DNA of 31,649 nt from Polyangiaceae bacterium (GTDB taxonomy: Bacteria; Myxococcota; Polyangia; Polyangiales; Polyangiaceae). Numbering within the stretch: the stretch's first letter is position 1; each line of letters opens with the position of its first letter. The notes under the pieces are model-generated. The model did not search any database, was not told where the DNA came from, and was given only the letters and a program-made list of their open reading frames with translations. Below, in pieces: positions 1 through 8,798 of the stretch. Location: positions 1 through 31,649 of the forward strand of contig JAICTU010000030.1 of NCBI GenBank assembly GCA_025936205.1. The letters are read 5' to 3'. A program made the translations under genes and the position numbers.

Positions 1-1140
1 ACCTTCTCCCGACCAAGCTTGTCGGGACGGGTTGACTTTCTTCGTCCCTTGCCTTGTCGCTGCCGCATTAGCACGCCACTCGCTGACGAAGACGCCGAAC
101 GCCCGCAGCCAATATCTCTCCGCGGTCTGTCCTCGTCAACCCCGTCCAACGTGCTGCCGAGCGTTTGGGCGCATGTTGTCGCATTACGTGCGACGCCCCG
201 CAGGAACGGCGGTCGCAGCCTCTAAACTGTCGCGATTGAACCACGCGTTACCACCGCACTGCGAAGCGCTCGGAGCGCATAGTGTTCCCGCAGCAGCGCG
301 GTGACGAGATTTCATGACGCCCGGCTCTGACTCGACGCGCTGTTTGTCGCGACCTGACTCTGTCCATGTCGTGTTGTCGATCCACTCGCGCGAAACACAC
401 GGTCGTCTCGACCAACCGTGCGCGAACCAATGACGTTGAAGAACAGCCACCGGCGGGAGCAGCGGCCGCTGACCAAGGGATGGCGGAGCACACACGCGAG
501 ATACGGTCGAGCACGCGCGTCGCTCTAGGTGCAGACTCCACGAGAGTCCAGGAGATTTGAAATCGCGTGCAGCTCCCCAAAGGCGTCACACCAGATACAG
601 CAGATCGCTCCAGTGCTGATTACTGTTGAACGCCACACGCGAAATGCCACGCGATCATGGCCGGGTCGGCCGAGCGCTGCAACGTCATCTTTCTCGCAAC
701 AGACGACCTGGGACGAGTCATCCGCCGGCCATTCGAGTTCGAACCATGGCAGCACGGCGGGACGTCGCACAAGTTTTCCACAAGATCTCACTGCGCCTGG
801 GTGACTGCTTCGCTCGAGCACGCTTCACTTGCCCAGCCTGGCGCGTCTGTCAGACGAACGGTGCGTCGAGCCGCCCCCGGAGCTCCTGCTCGGCCCGCTC
901 TTTTGTGAAGTTCCGCGTTCTCCACCCGCTGTTCCACGTCAGCGTTCCACGTTGCGCTGCGAACGGCAGCACCCACCCGCCCGGTTTGACGCAGCCGGCA
1001 GTCCGCTCTAGCCGTCGACTCGGACTTCGAGTACTTGGCCCCGCCCGGACCGGAGCTGCAGAATCATCCGAGGAAAAAATCGACCAGAAATTTCCGCGCG
1101 GGCTTCTAGCTTCGGACTCGGAGATCAGGGGAAATTCGCC
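1..1140. other. Gene-poor region, no supportable CDS
   Basis: None of the open frames here looks like a real protein. They overlap one another on both strands, are rich in Arg, Ser and Pro in the way GC-rich shadow frames are, and lack ribosome binding sites and recognisable motifs. Base composition looks less GC-rich than the coding blocks further right. A few short perfect hairpins occur, for example GTCGCA/TGCGAC near 178-194. It could be the decayed edge of an integrated element or a long regulatory spacer. I see no RNA gene in it. Confidence 0.5.
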
Positions 1141-1473
1141 ATGTTGGATCAGCCATCCGAATACAGGGGCCCCGAGCGTCGGAGGCGCCGAGTGTATTTC
1201 ACGCGAAACACCGAGTATCACTTCCTCGACGATGTCTGCGTCGCGGTGCGGCGCCGGGACACGGGGCACTGGCGGGTCGCTCACGTCGCGCTGCGGCGCG
1301 CGCTGAGTGGCTGCGTCAAGTTCACGGCTTCGGGCGAGGTGCAGCCCAAGACAGAGCCCCCCGAGGTCGGCGATGCTCTGTTCTTCGCGACCGAGGGAGC
1401 GGACGTGATCACCAGCGTCCTCACCGGTGTCGGGCGTCCCCTTCCTCAGACCATCTCTTCGTATCCAATCTGA
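1141..1473 (+). CDS. Small conserved-type hypothetical protein
   Basis: This 110-residue frame opens with ATG preceded by AGGGGA at good spacing, which singles it out from the surrounding shadow frames. The N-terminus carries an Arg-rich block (about residues 9-17, YRGPERRRR) followed by VYFTRNTEYHF. The rest alternates charged and hydrophobic stretches with no signal peptide and no membrane segment. The Arg cluster before a beta-like stretch is faintly reminiscent of PilZ-type RxxxR motifs, but the other PilZ residues are not evident, so no function is assigned. It stands alone: about 550 bases without a gene separate it from the next CDS. The protein is probably cytosolic. Confidence 0.65.
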   Translation: MLDQPSEYRGPERRRRRVYFTRNTEYHFLDDVCVAVRRRDTGHWRVAHVALRRALSGCVKFTASGEVQPKTEPPEVGDALFFATEGADVITSVLTGVGRPLPQTISSYPI

Positions 1474-2034
1474 GTAGCCGACCAATTGTTTCCCACCCGG
1501 CTCGCTGCCTGCCGGACGGCGTCGAGCCCAGCCGCAGCTACGGCGACGGGTGGCTGGCAGCCGAGATGGGTAGGGGGGGCAAAACTGCTCACGATTTGGC
1601 CGTTAGGATGGCTGGAGCCGACGCGCCCTCGGCGGGTACGAGAGCGGCCCCGCCAGCATGGACGCCGAGGCGGGAAGCAGTAGGGACTTTCAAACGGTTG
1701 ACATCTTTGCTCTTAAGGAAGCACGAGCATCTGCCAGCGGAGTCGAGTCTGGAGTACCGAAGCGCGCTTTGCGCGTGTTCGTCCACACGCTGCGACGCAG
1801 TAGGCAGGCGGCATGAGCAGGATGCGCGGGCGGCACGGCGCGTCGTGCCGAGAGCGGCTCCACCAGGGCGGCGACGCGCTAGATTTAGTGTGGAGTTCGC
1901 TGTCTTAGACACTAGGCTGAACAGCGAGCAGCAGCGATGGATCTGCGAGTTCCGAATGGCCCTGACGGGGCTCGAACCGATGATTCGCACGCTCTGCTCC
2001 AACGTCGTTTGACCATCGCAGCGTCGGGAGACCC
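1474..2034. other. Gene-poor spacer with hairpins
   Basis: No convincing CDS is present between the small hypothetical gene and the FHA protein. The visible structures are a perfect hairpin CGGCACG/CGTGCCG at 1831-1850 with a six-base loop, an inverted repeat TAGTGT/ACACTA at roughly 1887-1915, and the tRNA-like 3' fragment listed separately. A TTGACA hexamer lies near 1698 but has no good -10 partner at 16-18 bases. Confidence 0.45.
1957..2010 (-). pseudogene. tRNA 3'-half remnant (Met-like)
   Basis: Read on the minus strand, the segment ends in a T-arm-like stretch (CGGTTCGAGCCCCG) followed by TCAGGGCCA, which has the form of an acceptor 3' strand plus discriminator base. A D-arm-like GTTGGAGCAGAGC sits just upstream. 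From memory this resembles bacterial elongator tRNA-Met, whose ends are GGCCCTG and CAGGGCCA. The 5' acceptor strand is missing, no anticodon arm lies at the right place, and the T-stem has a C-C mismatch. It is therefore not a functional tRNA. Chance similarity remains possible. Confidence 0.3.
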
Positions 2035-3804
2035 GTGTTTGCAGTCGTAATCAGCGAAAAGGGTGGAGCCGAGAGGCGCGAAGTCTTCGAAGGGACGGAA
2101 GTGAGTGTCGGGCGCGTGCGAGGCAACGACCTGGTGCTCTCCAAAGGGAACGTTTCCAAGCGCCACGCACGCCTGACGCAGAAGGACGGGCGGTTCGTGG
2201 TGGTCGACCAGAACAGCACGAACGGCACTTACGTCAACCGGCAGCGCATCGTGCAGGCGACGATCGTGCGCGAAGGAGACCGGATCTACATCGGTGACTT
2301 CGTGCTGCGCATCGAAGAGGCCGGGGGCGTTCAAACCAACAGCGAGGAGAACGCTTCAAACCGCTCGGAAGGAGAGACGGTCGAGCATACGAGCTGGCAA
2401 GGGCCTTCCCCCGACGAGCTCAAGTCGCCGCAGCTGCCGCCAGCGCCCCGCTTGCCCGCGCCGCTCTCGCGCGCCCCCAAGCCCGCACCGGGCTCCGAAT
2501 CGGATATCCCGCGCGTGTCGAAGACCGAGGCCAGCGTGCCCAAGGACGTGAACCCCGTCGACGCCGTGAGACTGCTGGTGGATCGGGTCACGGAGAAGGT
2601 CGAACGGCGCACGCTCGAGCGCGAGATCGCGGACAACGTGGCGCGCAAGATTGAGCGCGTGTTGCTCGAAGAGCTCGGGCGAATGCGCGAGGAGCGAGCG
2701 CTGAGCCCGCAGTTGACGGAGGAGCAGCTGGTGGTGGCTGCCCGTGCGGAGCTGGTGGGTCTGGGTCCGCTGGAGGCGCTGATCCGCAACCCACACGCGA
2801 CGCAGCTCACCGCCAACGGCGTCAAGAGCGTCAGCATCGTGCAGGGCAACCGTTTGAACTACTCGTCCTTGCCGTTCTCTTCCTCGGACAGCTTGGAGCG
2901 CGTGCTGGCGCGGCTGTGCCGCATGAGCGAGGCCTCGCACGACGGACGCGAGACATTCATGAGTGGCCGCCTGCAAGGTGGCGTGGTGTGGAAGGCGATC
3001 CGCCAGCGCGCGGCTCCCGACGGCATCGTGCTCACCTTGCGACGGCGCAGCGGAGTCGAGTGCAGCCTCGAGGATCTGGTGCGGGAGGGCGCGCTCTCGC
3101 GCGCCATGGCTACCTTCCTCACCCACTGCGCTACGGTTCGCGCCAATGTGCTGGTGCTTGGTTCGCGCGCTTCCAGTGTCGCGCGCGTGCTCACGGCCCT
3201 GGGCGAGGCAGCGCCGGATCGGCAGTTGCTGATCCTGGACGAGCACTTTCAGCTCGCCGCGGCAGCGAGCACGGCGATCCGGCTCGATCTGGCCACGGCG
3301 GCGCTCGACCAGCAGCGCCTCGTCGATTTCGCGGCCTCCTTGCCCGAGACCAACCTGATGGTCGAACGGCTCGAGGGGCGCACGCTGGCGGCAGTCATGG
3401 AAACGATCGTGCGCGGCTCCAGCGGGGTGCTGGGAGGCGTACACTGCAACAACGTCGAGCAGGGCCTGACTCGCCTGTCTACCGGTTATGCCGCGGCCAC
3501 GCCGGGCGTGAGCGTGGATACGGCGCGACAGAACCTCGTGAGCAGCTTCGATCTGGTGCTGGAAGTGGGTTCCTACAGCGATGGGCGCGACCGAGTTCGG
3601 CGCGTCGTCGAGCCTCTGTGCAGCCCGAGCGGCATCACGCAGCTGCAGGAGATCTTCGCGTTTGTCGCAGAGCGTACGGCCGCGGGTGGTTCCGTGGAGG
3701 GCAGCTTTCTGGCATCGGGAACCGAACCCAAGCTGATGGACGAGCTGCGCAGCCGCGGCGTCCAGGTGGAGGCGACGCTGTTCCATCGAGCATCACCGTC
3801 GTGA
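2035..3804 (+). CDS. FHA domain + CpaF/TadA-like pseudo-ATPase
   Basis: The 589-residue protein starts at GTG behind GGGAG. Residues 1-95 are an FHA phosphothreonine-binding domain: GRVRGNDLVL at 26-35, SKRHA at 41-45 and NSTNGTYVN at 60-68. A Pro/Ser-rich linker spans about 100-170. From about 175 to 560 the protein follows the N-terminal plus ATPase layout of CpaF/TadA type II/IV secretion ATPases. The P-loop position reads GSRASSVA (376-383) and lacks the Gly-Lys-Thr core. The Asp-box position reads LILDEHFQL (398-407), the Walker B position MVERLEG (442-448), and the His-box GVLGGVHCNN (464-473) keeps its His. ATP hydrolysis is therefore unlikely. I infer a phospho-dependent scaffold or regulator. 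No pilus or secretion genes lie beside it. Confidence 0.85.
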   Translation: MFAVVISEKGGAERREVFEGTEVSVGRVRGNDLVLSKGNVSKRHARLTQKDGRFVVVDQNSTNGTYVNRQRIVQATIVREGDRIYIGDFVLRIEEAGGVQTNSEENASNRSEGETVEHTSWQGPSPDELKSPQLPPAPRLPAPLSRAPKPAPGSESDIPRVSKTEASVPKDVNPVDAVRLLVDRVTEKVERRTLEREIADNVARKIERVLLEELGRMREERALSPQLTEEQLVVAARAELVGLGPLEALIRNPHATQLTANGVKSVSIVQGNRLNYSSLPFSSSDSLERVLARLCRMSEASHDGRETFMSGRLQGGVVWKAIRQRAAPDGIVLTLRRRSGVECSLEDLVREGALSRAMATFLTHCATVRANVLVLGSRASSVARVLTALGEAAPDRQLLILDEHFQLAAAASTAIRLDLATAALDQQRLVDFAASLPETNLMVERLEGRTLAAVMETIVRGSSGVLGGVHCNNVEQGLTRLSTGYAAATPGVSVDTARQNLVSSFDLVLEVGSYSDGRDRVRRVVEPLCSPSGITQLQEIFAFVAERTAAGGSVEGSFLASGTEPKLMDELRSRGVQVEATLFHRASPS

Positions 3805-3843
3805 GGCGGGCAGGGGGCATATCCTGATGCCCACAAAAGCCTT

Positions 3844-3875
3844 GCGGCGCCGAGCCTGACTGGCCACGGCGCCGC
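3844..3875. terminator. Bidirectional hairpin between convergent genes
   Basis: A perfect 9-bp stem, GCGGCGCCG (3844-3852) with CGGCGCCGC (3867-3875), encloses a 14-base loop that can itself form GCC/GGC. It lies between the 3' ends of the FHA gene and def, where a shared terminator is expected. There is no T-tract on either strand, so intrinsic termination is uncertain. Confidence 0.5.
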
Positions 3876-3890
3876 CGGGGAAGCCGGTCT

Positions 3891-4409
3891 TCAGGACTGC
3901 GAGGCTTCTTCTTGCAGGTGCCGGCTCACCTTACGGCTCACCAGGCGCCGGCGCAGGGCGTTCAGCTTGTCGATCATCAGCACGCCGTTGAGATGATCGT
4001 TCTCGTGCTGGATCGCGATCGCCAGCAGATCGCTCGCCTCCAGCTCGAAGGGCTTGCCGAACTGGTCGAGCGCCTTCACCTTCACCCGCTCGGCGCGCCG
4101 GATCTCTTCCGTCGCGCCGGGGAAGGAGAGGCAGCCCTCTTCCCACATCTGCACGCCGTCTGTCTTCACGATCTCGGGGTTGATGAATACCTTGAGCTCG
4201 CTCGGCTCGCCCTCGGCGGCAGTGTCGATGACGAAGATACGCGCGTCGATCCCCACCTGATTGGCGGCGAGTCCGCAACCGGAGTTGGCGTACATGGTCT
4301 CGGCCATGCTCTCGACCAACGCCCGCGTCTCGTCGGTGACCTGCTCCACTGGCTTGGCCACCTGGCGCAGCCTCGGATCAGGGTATTTGAGGATTTCGAG
4401 AACAGCCAT
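3891..4409 (-). CDS. def: Peptide deformylase
   Basis: This enzyme removes the formyl group from the N-terminal methionine of new proteins in the cytosol, using a bound metal ion. All three family motifs are intact: GCGLAANQVG at 44-53 (GxGLAAxQ), EGCLS at 91-95 with metal ligand Cys93, and QHENDHLNG at 134-142 with ligands His135 and His139 and catalytic Glu136. The length of 172 residues is normal. The ATG start follows AGGAAAGG. It is the last gene of the marR-leuC-leuD-def run, 55 bases after leuD, and is probably cotranscribed with it. def is more often paired with fmt, so this placement is less common. The identification is secure. Confidence 0.96.
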   Translation of the reverse strand: MAVLEILKYPDPRLRQVAKPVEQVTDETRALVESMAETMYANSGCGLAANQVGIDARIFVIDTAAEGEPSELKVFINPEIVKTDGVQMWEEGCLSFPGATEEIRRAERVKVKALDQFGKPFELEASDLLAIAIQHENDHLNGVLMIDKLNALRRRLVSRKVSRHLQEEASQS

Positions 4410-4464
4410 GGTCCACCTTTCCTAACACTCGACGGGCCGATCGGCAACGTACCCGCCGGGACGC

Positions 4465-5085
4465 TCAGCCGGCGAACCCCGAGGTATAGGGTAAGCGCGC
4501 AGCTGTGGCCTCGATTTGGGGCAGATTCGCCAACAGCTCGGCCGTCGAGTCCCAGGAACCCTCCAGGAACCGGCGGCGCACACCGTCGGGCATCTCGAAG
4601 CTGACCCGGTGAGGGCCGGCCTCGATCGTGGAGCGCTCCAGGTTGATCTGGAAGACCAGGTCCGGGCGAGCCTCGGCAGCCGCCATCAGGGCCTGCGCCG
4701 TGGCCTCGTCCACCCTCACGCACGGGATGCCCAGCGAGAAGCAGTTGCCGTTGAAGATCTCGGCAAAGCTCTCCGCGATGATGGCGGTGATGCCCTTGCC
4801 CCAGCGCATCAGCGCCTGGGGTGCATGCTCGCGCGACGAGCCGCAGCCGAAGTTCTTGTTGGCCAGCAGGATGCGGGCGCCCGAGTAGGCGGGTACGTCC
4901 AGCGGGTGCTGTTTGCCTGCCTTGGTGAGCTCCGCGCGGTCGTCCTCGAAAGCGTGGGCGCCCAGCCCGGAGAAGGTCACGGTGCGCAAGTAGCGCGCCG
5001 GGATGATGCGGTCGGTGTCGATGTCGTCGCCCCTCACGGGCACCGCGGTGCCCTCGATCACGATGCGTCGAGTATCTAGAGACAT
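4465..5085 (-). CDS. leuD: 3-isopropylmalate dehydratase small subunit
   Basis: LeuD is the small subunit of the leucine-pathway isomerase that converts 2-isopropylmalate to 3-isopropylmalate together with LeuC. The 206-residue protein shows the swivelling-domain signature GDDIDTDRIIPARYL near residues 19-33 and NFGCGSSREHAPQAL near 78-92, which carries the substrate-contacting SSREH loop. The length is standard for bacterial LeuD. It starts 34 bases after leuC ends, with an AGGA motif about eight bases before the ATG, so translation follows directly within the operon. No active-site residue appears lost. Confidence 0.96.
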   Translation of the reverse strand: MSLDTRRIVIEGTAVPVRGDDIDTDRIIPARYLRTVTFSGLGAHAFEDDRAELTKAGKQHPLDVPAYSGARILLANKNFGCGSSREHAPQALMRWGKGITAIIAESFAEIFNGNCFSLGIPCVRVDEATAQALMAAAEARPDLVFQINLERSTIEAGPHRVSFEMPDGVRRRFLEGSWDSTAELLANLPQIEATAARLPYTSGFAG

Positions 5086-5119
5086 GGGTCTGGTCCTGGT
5101 TTCAAAAATGGGGGGAGGC

Positions 5120-6535
5120 TCAGCGAAGATCGAACAGCTGACGAGCGTCGGTGACGCTGCCGGACAGGGCGGCTGCGGCCACCATCGCAGGGCTCATCAG
5201 CAGAGTGCGACCGCTGGGCGACCCCTGGCGGCCCTTGAAGTTGCGGTTCGAGGACGAAGCACACACCTGGCGCCCGCTGAGCTTATCGGGATTCATCGCC
5301 AGGCACATCGAGCAGCCGGGCTCACGGAACTCGAACCCCGCGTCGGTGAACAGCTTGTCGTACCCACGCTCGATCAAGGCCTGGCGCACGTTGTGCGAGC
5401 CGGGCACGATCAGCGCGCGCACACCCGGCGCCACCTTGCGCCGGCTCTTCTGGATCAGTCGCGCGACTTCCTCGAAATCGCTGAGACGCCCATTGGTGCA
5501 CGAACCGATGAAGGCCACGTCGACCTTGGTCCCGGAGATCGGCTGGCCCGGCTCGAAGGACATGTAGCGATAGGCTTCTTCCGCCGTCTCGCGCTCGTTG
5601 GTGGGGAAGCTGGCCAGGTCCGGCACCTTGTCGCCGACGCCCACCGACTGCCCCGGGGTGATGCCCCAGGTGACCATGGGCTCGATCTGCGCGCCGTCGA
5701 AGCGCACCACATCGGCGTAGACAGCGTCGGCGTCACTGCGAACCGAGTTCCAGTAGCGGACCGCCCGGTCCCAGTTGGCCCCGGAGGGGGAGAAGCGCCG
5801 CCCCTTCAGGTACGCATAGGTCGTCTCGTCCGGATTGATGTAGCCGGCGCGCGCGCCACCCTCGATGCTCATGTTGCACAGTGTCATGCGCTCATCCATG
5901 GTGAAGCGCTCGATCACCTCGCCGGCGTACTCGTAGGTGAAGCCGACGCCGCCCTTCACACCCAGGCGGTTGATGATGTAGAGCGCCACGTCCTTGGCGT
6001 AGACGCCCGGGCGCAGCTTGCCGTTGACCTCGATCCGGCGCACGCCGAGCCGGTTCATCGACAGGGTCTGCGTGGCGAGCACGTCGCGCACCTGCGAGGT
6101 GCCGATACCGAACGCGAGGGACCCGAAAGCACCGTGGGTCGACGTGTGCGAGTCGCCACAGCAGATCATCATGCCCGGCTGCGTGAGCCCCAGCTCCGGT
6201 CCGAGCACGTGTACGATGCCCTGCTCGCCGCGAGCCGGCGAGAAGAAGGGAATGCCATGCTTGGCGACGTTGCTCTCCAGCGCCCCCAGCATCTCTTCCG
6301 CCAGCGAGTCCTGCAGCGGACGCAGGCGCGTGTGCGTGGGGATGATGTGATCGGCCGTGGCAAACGTGCGCTCGGGATGCGCGACGCGCAGACCCCGCTC
6401 GTCGAGCGAGCTGAAGGCCTGAGGGGAGGTCACCTCGTGCAGCAGGTGCAGGCCCATGAACAGCTGCGTCTGGCCCGAAGGCAGCTGCGCCACGGTGTGG
6501 CTGTCAAAGACCTTGTCGTACAGCGTCTTTCCCAT
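5120..6535 (-). CDS. leuC: 3-isopropylmalate dehydratase large subunit
   Basis: LeuC carries the [4Fe-4S] cluster that performs the dehydration and rehydration of isopropylmalate. I chose the ATG at 6535, giving 471 residues beginning [15 protein letters not shown], because GGAGAGG lies just upstream and the homologous N-terminus starts there; the frame extends a further 28 codons upstream. Cluster ligands are visible in GSCTNGR and in [25 protein letters not shown], typical of the aconitase fold, is also present. The first 32 bases overlap the end of the marR gene, which points to translational coupling with the regulator. leuD follows immediately. Confidence 0.96.
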   Translation of the reverse strand: MGKTLYDKVFDSHTVAQLPSGQTQLFMGLHLLHEVTSPQAFSSLDERGLRVAHPERTFATADHIIPTHTRLRPLQDSLAEEMLGALESNVAKHGIPFFSPARGEQGIVHVLGPELGLTQPGMMICCGDSHTSTHGAFGSLAFGIGTSQVRDVLATQTLSMNRLGVRRIEVNGKLRPGVYAKDVALYIINRLGVKGGVGFTYEYAGEVIERFTMDERMTLCNMSIEGGARAGYINPDETTYAYLKGRRFSPSGANWDRAVRYWNSVRSDADAVYADVVRFDGAQIEPMVTWGITPGQSVGVGDKVPDLASFPTNERETAEEAYRYMSFEPGQPISGTKVDVAFIGSCTNGRLSDFEEVARLIQKSRRKVAPGVRALIVPGSHNVRQALIERGYDKLFTDAGFEFREPGCSMCLAMNPDKLSGRQVCASSSNRNFKGRQGSPSGRTLLMSPAMVAAAALSGSVTDARQLFDLR

Positions 6536-7022
6536 TGTCTGATCCTCTCCGAGCTCCCGGGCTCGCCTGATCTTGCTCTCGTGAATAGCGCTCGAGCCGC
6601 TCCAGCAGCTCATTGCCAAAACGCGTGAAGGCTTTCAGCTCCGCGGAGCCGAACTGCTCCCAGACCTCGGCGATGGCGTGCTGCCGCAACGCGCGCAGCT
6701 GACCCATCGTCCGCTTGCCCAGCGGGCTCAGCTCATAGTGGCGCTGCCGGCCGTCATGGGGGCGCACCGAGACCACCACCAGCTCCTTGTCCTGCAGCTG
6801 ACGCAGGATCTTGGACACCGCAGCCGCGCTGCTCTCGCGCCGGCGCGCAAACAGGCTGGGCATGAAGGCCTCATTCTCGATCTCGTCGAGCACGAACCAC
6901 TGCTGCTCGGTCAAACCGACCTGCTCAGCCAGATCCTGGCGACGCTGACCGTATACTTCGGTCAGACGACCAAGGCACTCGATGGCCTCGTGGATGTCAG
7001 TTCGGGCCGCAGAGTTTCCCAT
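6504..7022 (-). CDS. MarR-family transcriptional regulator
   Basis: This 172-residue protein has the MarR winged-helix layout: a recognition-helix region around [19 protein letters not shown], then the wing with [17 protein letters not shown], and flanking helices for dimerisation. MarR proteins usually bind palindromes and are released by small ligands. The ATG at 7022 is preferred over a TTG six bases upstream. Its stop lies inside leuC, an overlap of 32 bases. An exact inverted repeat, AATAGTT-N10-AACTATT, sits five bases upstream of the start codon and is a good autoregulatory operator. The position suggests control of leuCD, perhaps in response to a pathway intermediate. That role is inference. 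Confidence 0.88.
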   Translation of the reverse strand: MGNSAARTDIHEAIECLGRLTEVYGQRRQDLAEQVGLTEQQWFVLDEIENEAFMPSLFARRRESSAAAVSKILRQLQDKELVVVSVRPHDGRQRHYELSPLGKRTMGQLRALRQHAIAEVWEQFGSAELKAFTRFGNELLERLERYSREQDQASPGARRGSDNGKDAVRQGL

Positions 7023-7026
7023 CGGC

Positions 7027-7050
7027 AATAGTTAACCTAGAGCAACTATT
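7027..7050. promoter_or_regulatory. Candidate MarR operator
   Basis: Perfect 7-bp arms, AATAGTT at 7027-7033 and AACTATT at 7044-7050, are separated by ten bases. The 24-bp span is AT-rich in a GC-rich setting and lies between the end of ribD and the start of the MarR gene. Size and symmetry fit MarR-family sites. Binding by the adjacent protein is inferred. Confidence 0.55.
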
Positions 7051-7076
7051 TCCGCCGCGCAAGTGGGATCTGGCCG

Positions 7077-8243
7077 CTAGGCGTCGTCCATCGGCCGCGA
7101 CGGATATCGCACGCGCCCGGTCAAATAGGCGTCGGTGCCGGACAGATCCCATTTGGGGCGGTGCAGGCGCGGGGCAGCGCTCAAGTCGTCGGGGCCTGCC
7201 CAATCGACGGCGCAGGGCCGGCCCCGGGGGCCCAGCAACACCGGCGCGATGAACAGGTGCAGCTCTTCGGCGAGCTGATCGGCGAGCAGACTCCCCGCCA
7301 ACTCTGCTCCGCCTTCACACAGGACGCTCACTACCTCGCGCTGCGCGAGCGCGCGCAGCGCCTCACGCATGTCGCAACGGCCCTGGCTGTTGGCGGTCAC
7401 CCGCACCACGCTCACGCCGCGTTCGGCGAGCGCTTCTTCCGCTTTGACTGAGGACGTGGGCGTGGTGAGCACGCAGGTGGGAATCTCGGCGGCCGTGGAC
7501 ACCACGATGCTCGACAGCGGAATGCGCAAGGCACTGTCAACGATCACGCGGATCGGGTTGCGCGCCGGTGGCCCCTCGCGCACCGTCAGCTGGGGATCAT
7601 CCGAGACGATGGTGCTCACGCCAACGAGCACCGCGTCGTGCACCGCGCGTAGCCGGTGGCCACGAGCGCGCGACTCTGGGCTCGTGATCCAGCGCGAAGC
7701 ACCGGTGCGGGTCGCGATGCGGCCATCGAGTGACATCGCCAGCTTGAGCGTCAGATAGGCGGTGCCCTGGGTGATGTACTTCTTCCAGGGCCGGATTAGG
7801 CCCTTGCAGGCCGCCGACAACACCCCCGTAGTTACCTCGATGCCGTGCTCTCGCAGCTTCGCCACGCTGCCCCCAGGGACGTTGGGGTTCGGGTCGGGGC
7901 AGCCCGCGACGACGCGCGTGATGCCGGAGGCGATGATCGCCTCGGTGCAGGGGGGGGTCCTACCGAAGTGGTTACACGGCTCGATGGTGACGTAGAGGGT
8001 AGCTCCCCGCGCCTGGGGGCCGGCTTTCTCCAGCGCCATGATCTCCGCGTGCCGATCGCCAGCGCTCGCGTGGTACCCGGTGGCGATCAGGCGGCCGTCT
8101 TTGACGATGACACAACCCACATGTGGGTTGGGGGAGGGATCGCCGAGATGGGCAATTTCAACGGCTTGCGCCATCCACTCACTGGCCCTGCCATCTCCAA
8201 CGACGGGCGGTGGTTCGGAAGCCCGGGAGCCGTCATCGACCAT
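7077..8243 (-). CDS. ribD: Bifunctional riboflavin deaminase/reductase RibD
   Basis: RibD performs two cytosolic steps of riboflavin synthesis: deamination of the diaminopyrimidine phosphate and NADPH-dependent reduction of the ribosyl group. The 388-residue protein has an N-terminal cytidine-deaminase-type domain with His65-Ala-Glu67 and the zinc Cys pair in PCNHFGRTPPC (Cys90, Cys99). It is followed by a reductase domain beginning near KYITQGTAYLTLKLAMSLDGR and including VLCEGGAELAGSL. The first about 20 residues look like a variable extension. It starts nine bases after nrdR ends, and an nrdR-ribD pair is common across bacteria. No riboflavin partner genes (ribE, ribBA, ribH) lie within the window. 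Confidence 0.95.
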   Translation of the reverse strand: MVDDGSRASEPPPVVGDGRASEWMAQAVEIAHLGDPSPNPHVGCVIVKDGRLIATGYHASAGDRHAEIMALEKAGPQARGATLYVTIEPCNHFGRTPPCTEAIIASGITRVVAGCPDPNPNVPGGSVAKLREHGIEVTTGVLSAACKGLIRPWKKYITQGTAYLTLKLAMSLDGRIATRTGASRWITSPESRARGHRLRAVHDAVLVGVSTIVSDDPQLTVREGPPARNPIRVIVDSALRIPLSSIVVSTAAEIPTCVLTTPTSSVKAEEALAERGVSVVRVTANSQGRCDMREALRALAQREVVSVLCEGGAELAGSLLADQLAEELHLFIAPVLLGPRGRPCAVDWAGPDDLSAAPRLHRPKWDLSGTDAYLTGRVRYPSRPMDDA

Positions 8244-8252
8244 GTCCGTGAC

Positions 8253-8717
8253 TTAGCCTTTCGAACGGTCGCGAACAAGCTGGCTCATCTCCAGCATGAA
8301 GGCGTCAATGTCGCGGAAAGACTTGTAGACGCTCGCGAACCGCACGTAGGCGACTTCGTCGGTGCGCTTCAGCGCCTCCATGACGGCTAACCCGATGGCC
8401 TGCGAAGACACCTCGCGGTCACCCGACTCGCCCAAGTTGCGCTCGACGCGCGCGGCTATCTCATCGAGCACATCGACGGGTACCGGACGCTTGTTGCAGG
8501 CGATCTGCAAGCTGCGCAGCAGCTTCTCCCGGCTGAACGCCTCGCGCTGACCGTTCTTTTTGACGACGATCGGCAGGCTGTATTCGACGCGCTCGTAGGT
8601 GGTGAAGCGCCGCTTACAGCCCTCGCATTCACGACGGCGCCACGTCACCGCACCTTCGGCTACGAGGCGCGAGTCGACGACTCGGCAATCCGTCACGCTG
8701 CAATAAGGACAATGCAT
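8253..8717 (-). CDS. nrdR: Transcriptional repressor NrdR
   Basis: NrdR represses ribonucleotide reductase genes by sensing ATP and dATP. The 154-residue protein carries the expected zinc ribbon (Cys3, Cys6, Cys31, Cys34) and the following RRFTTYERVEY. The ATP-cone begins at about residue 48, with VVKKNGQREAFSREKL. The conserved end VYKSFRDIDAF is intact. It lies 81 bases after fabF on the same strand and directly before ribD. No NrdR box is evident inside the window, so its targets are elsewhere. Confidence 0.96.
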   Translation of the reverse strand: MHCPYCSVTDCRVVDSRLVAEGAVTWRRRECEGCKRRFTTYERVEYSLPIVVKKNGQREAFSREKLLRSLQIACNKRPVPVDVLDEIAARVERNLGESGDREVSSQAIGLAVMEALKRTDEVAYVRFASVYKSFRDIDAFMLEMSQLVRDRSKG

Positions 8718-8798
8718 CGTGGCATCACCATGAAAAATGCGGCACCGGGAACGCTCGGCGTGGGCAACCCACCCTCGGACGCCCCAAGCCCATGTGAT

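Noticed and set aside
850..1485. 211-codon minus-strand frame
   Set aside because: It overlaps the small hypothetical gene that has a good ribosome site, and its own start lacks one and its sequence shows no motif.
1698..1730. Sigma-70 or sigma-54 promoter at TTGACA
   Set aside because: No acceptable -10 at 16-18 bases, and the GG/GC spacing for sigma-54 does not fit.
2356..3786. 476-codon minus-strand frame over the FHA protein
   Set aside because: Shadow of the real gene; composition rich in His, Arg and Gln without domains.
5003..6628. 541-codon plus-strand frame over leuC
   Set aside because: It is antisense to leuC and leuD, which have clear motifs and ribosome sites.
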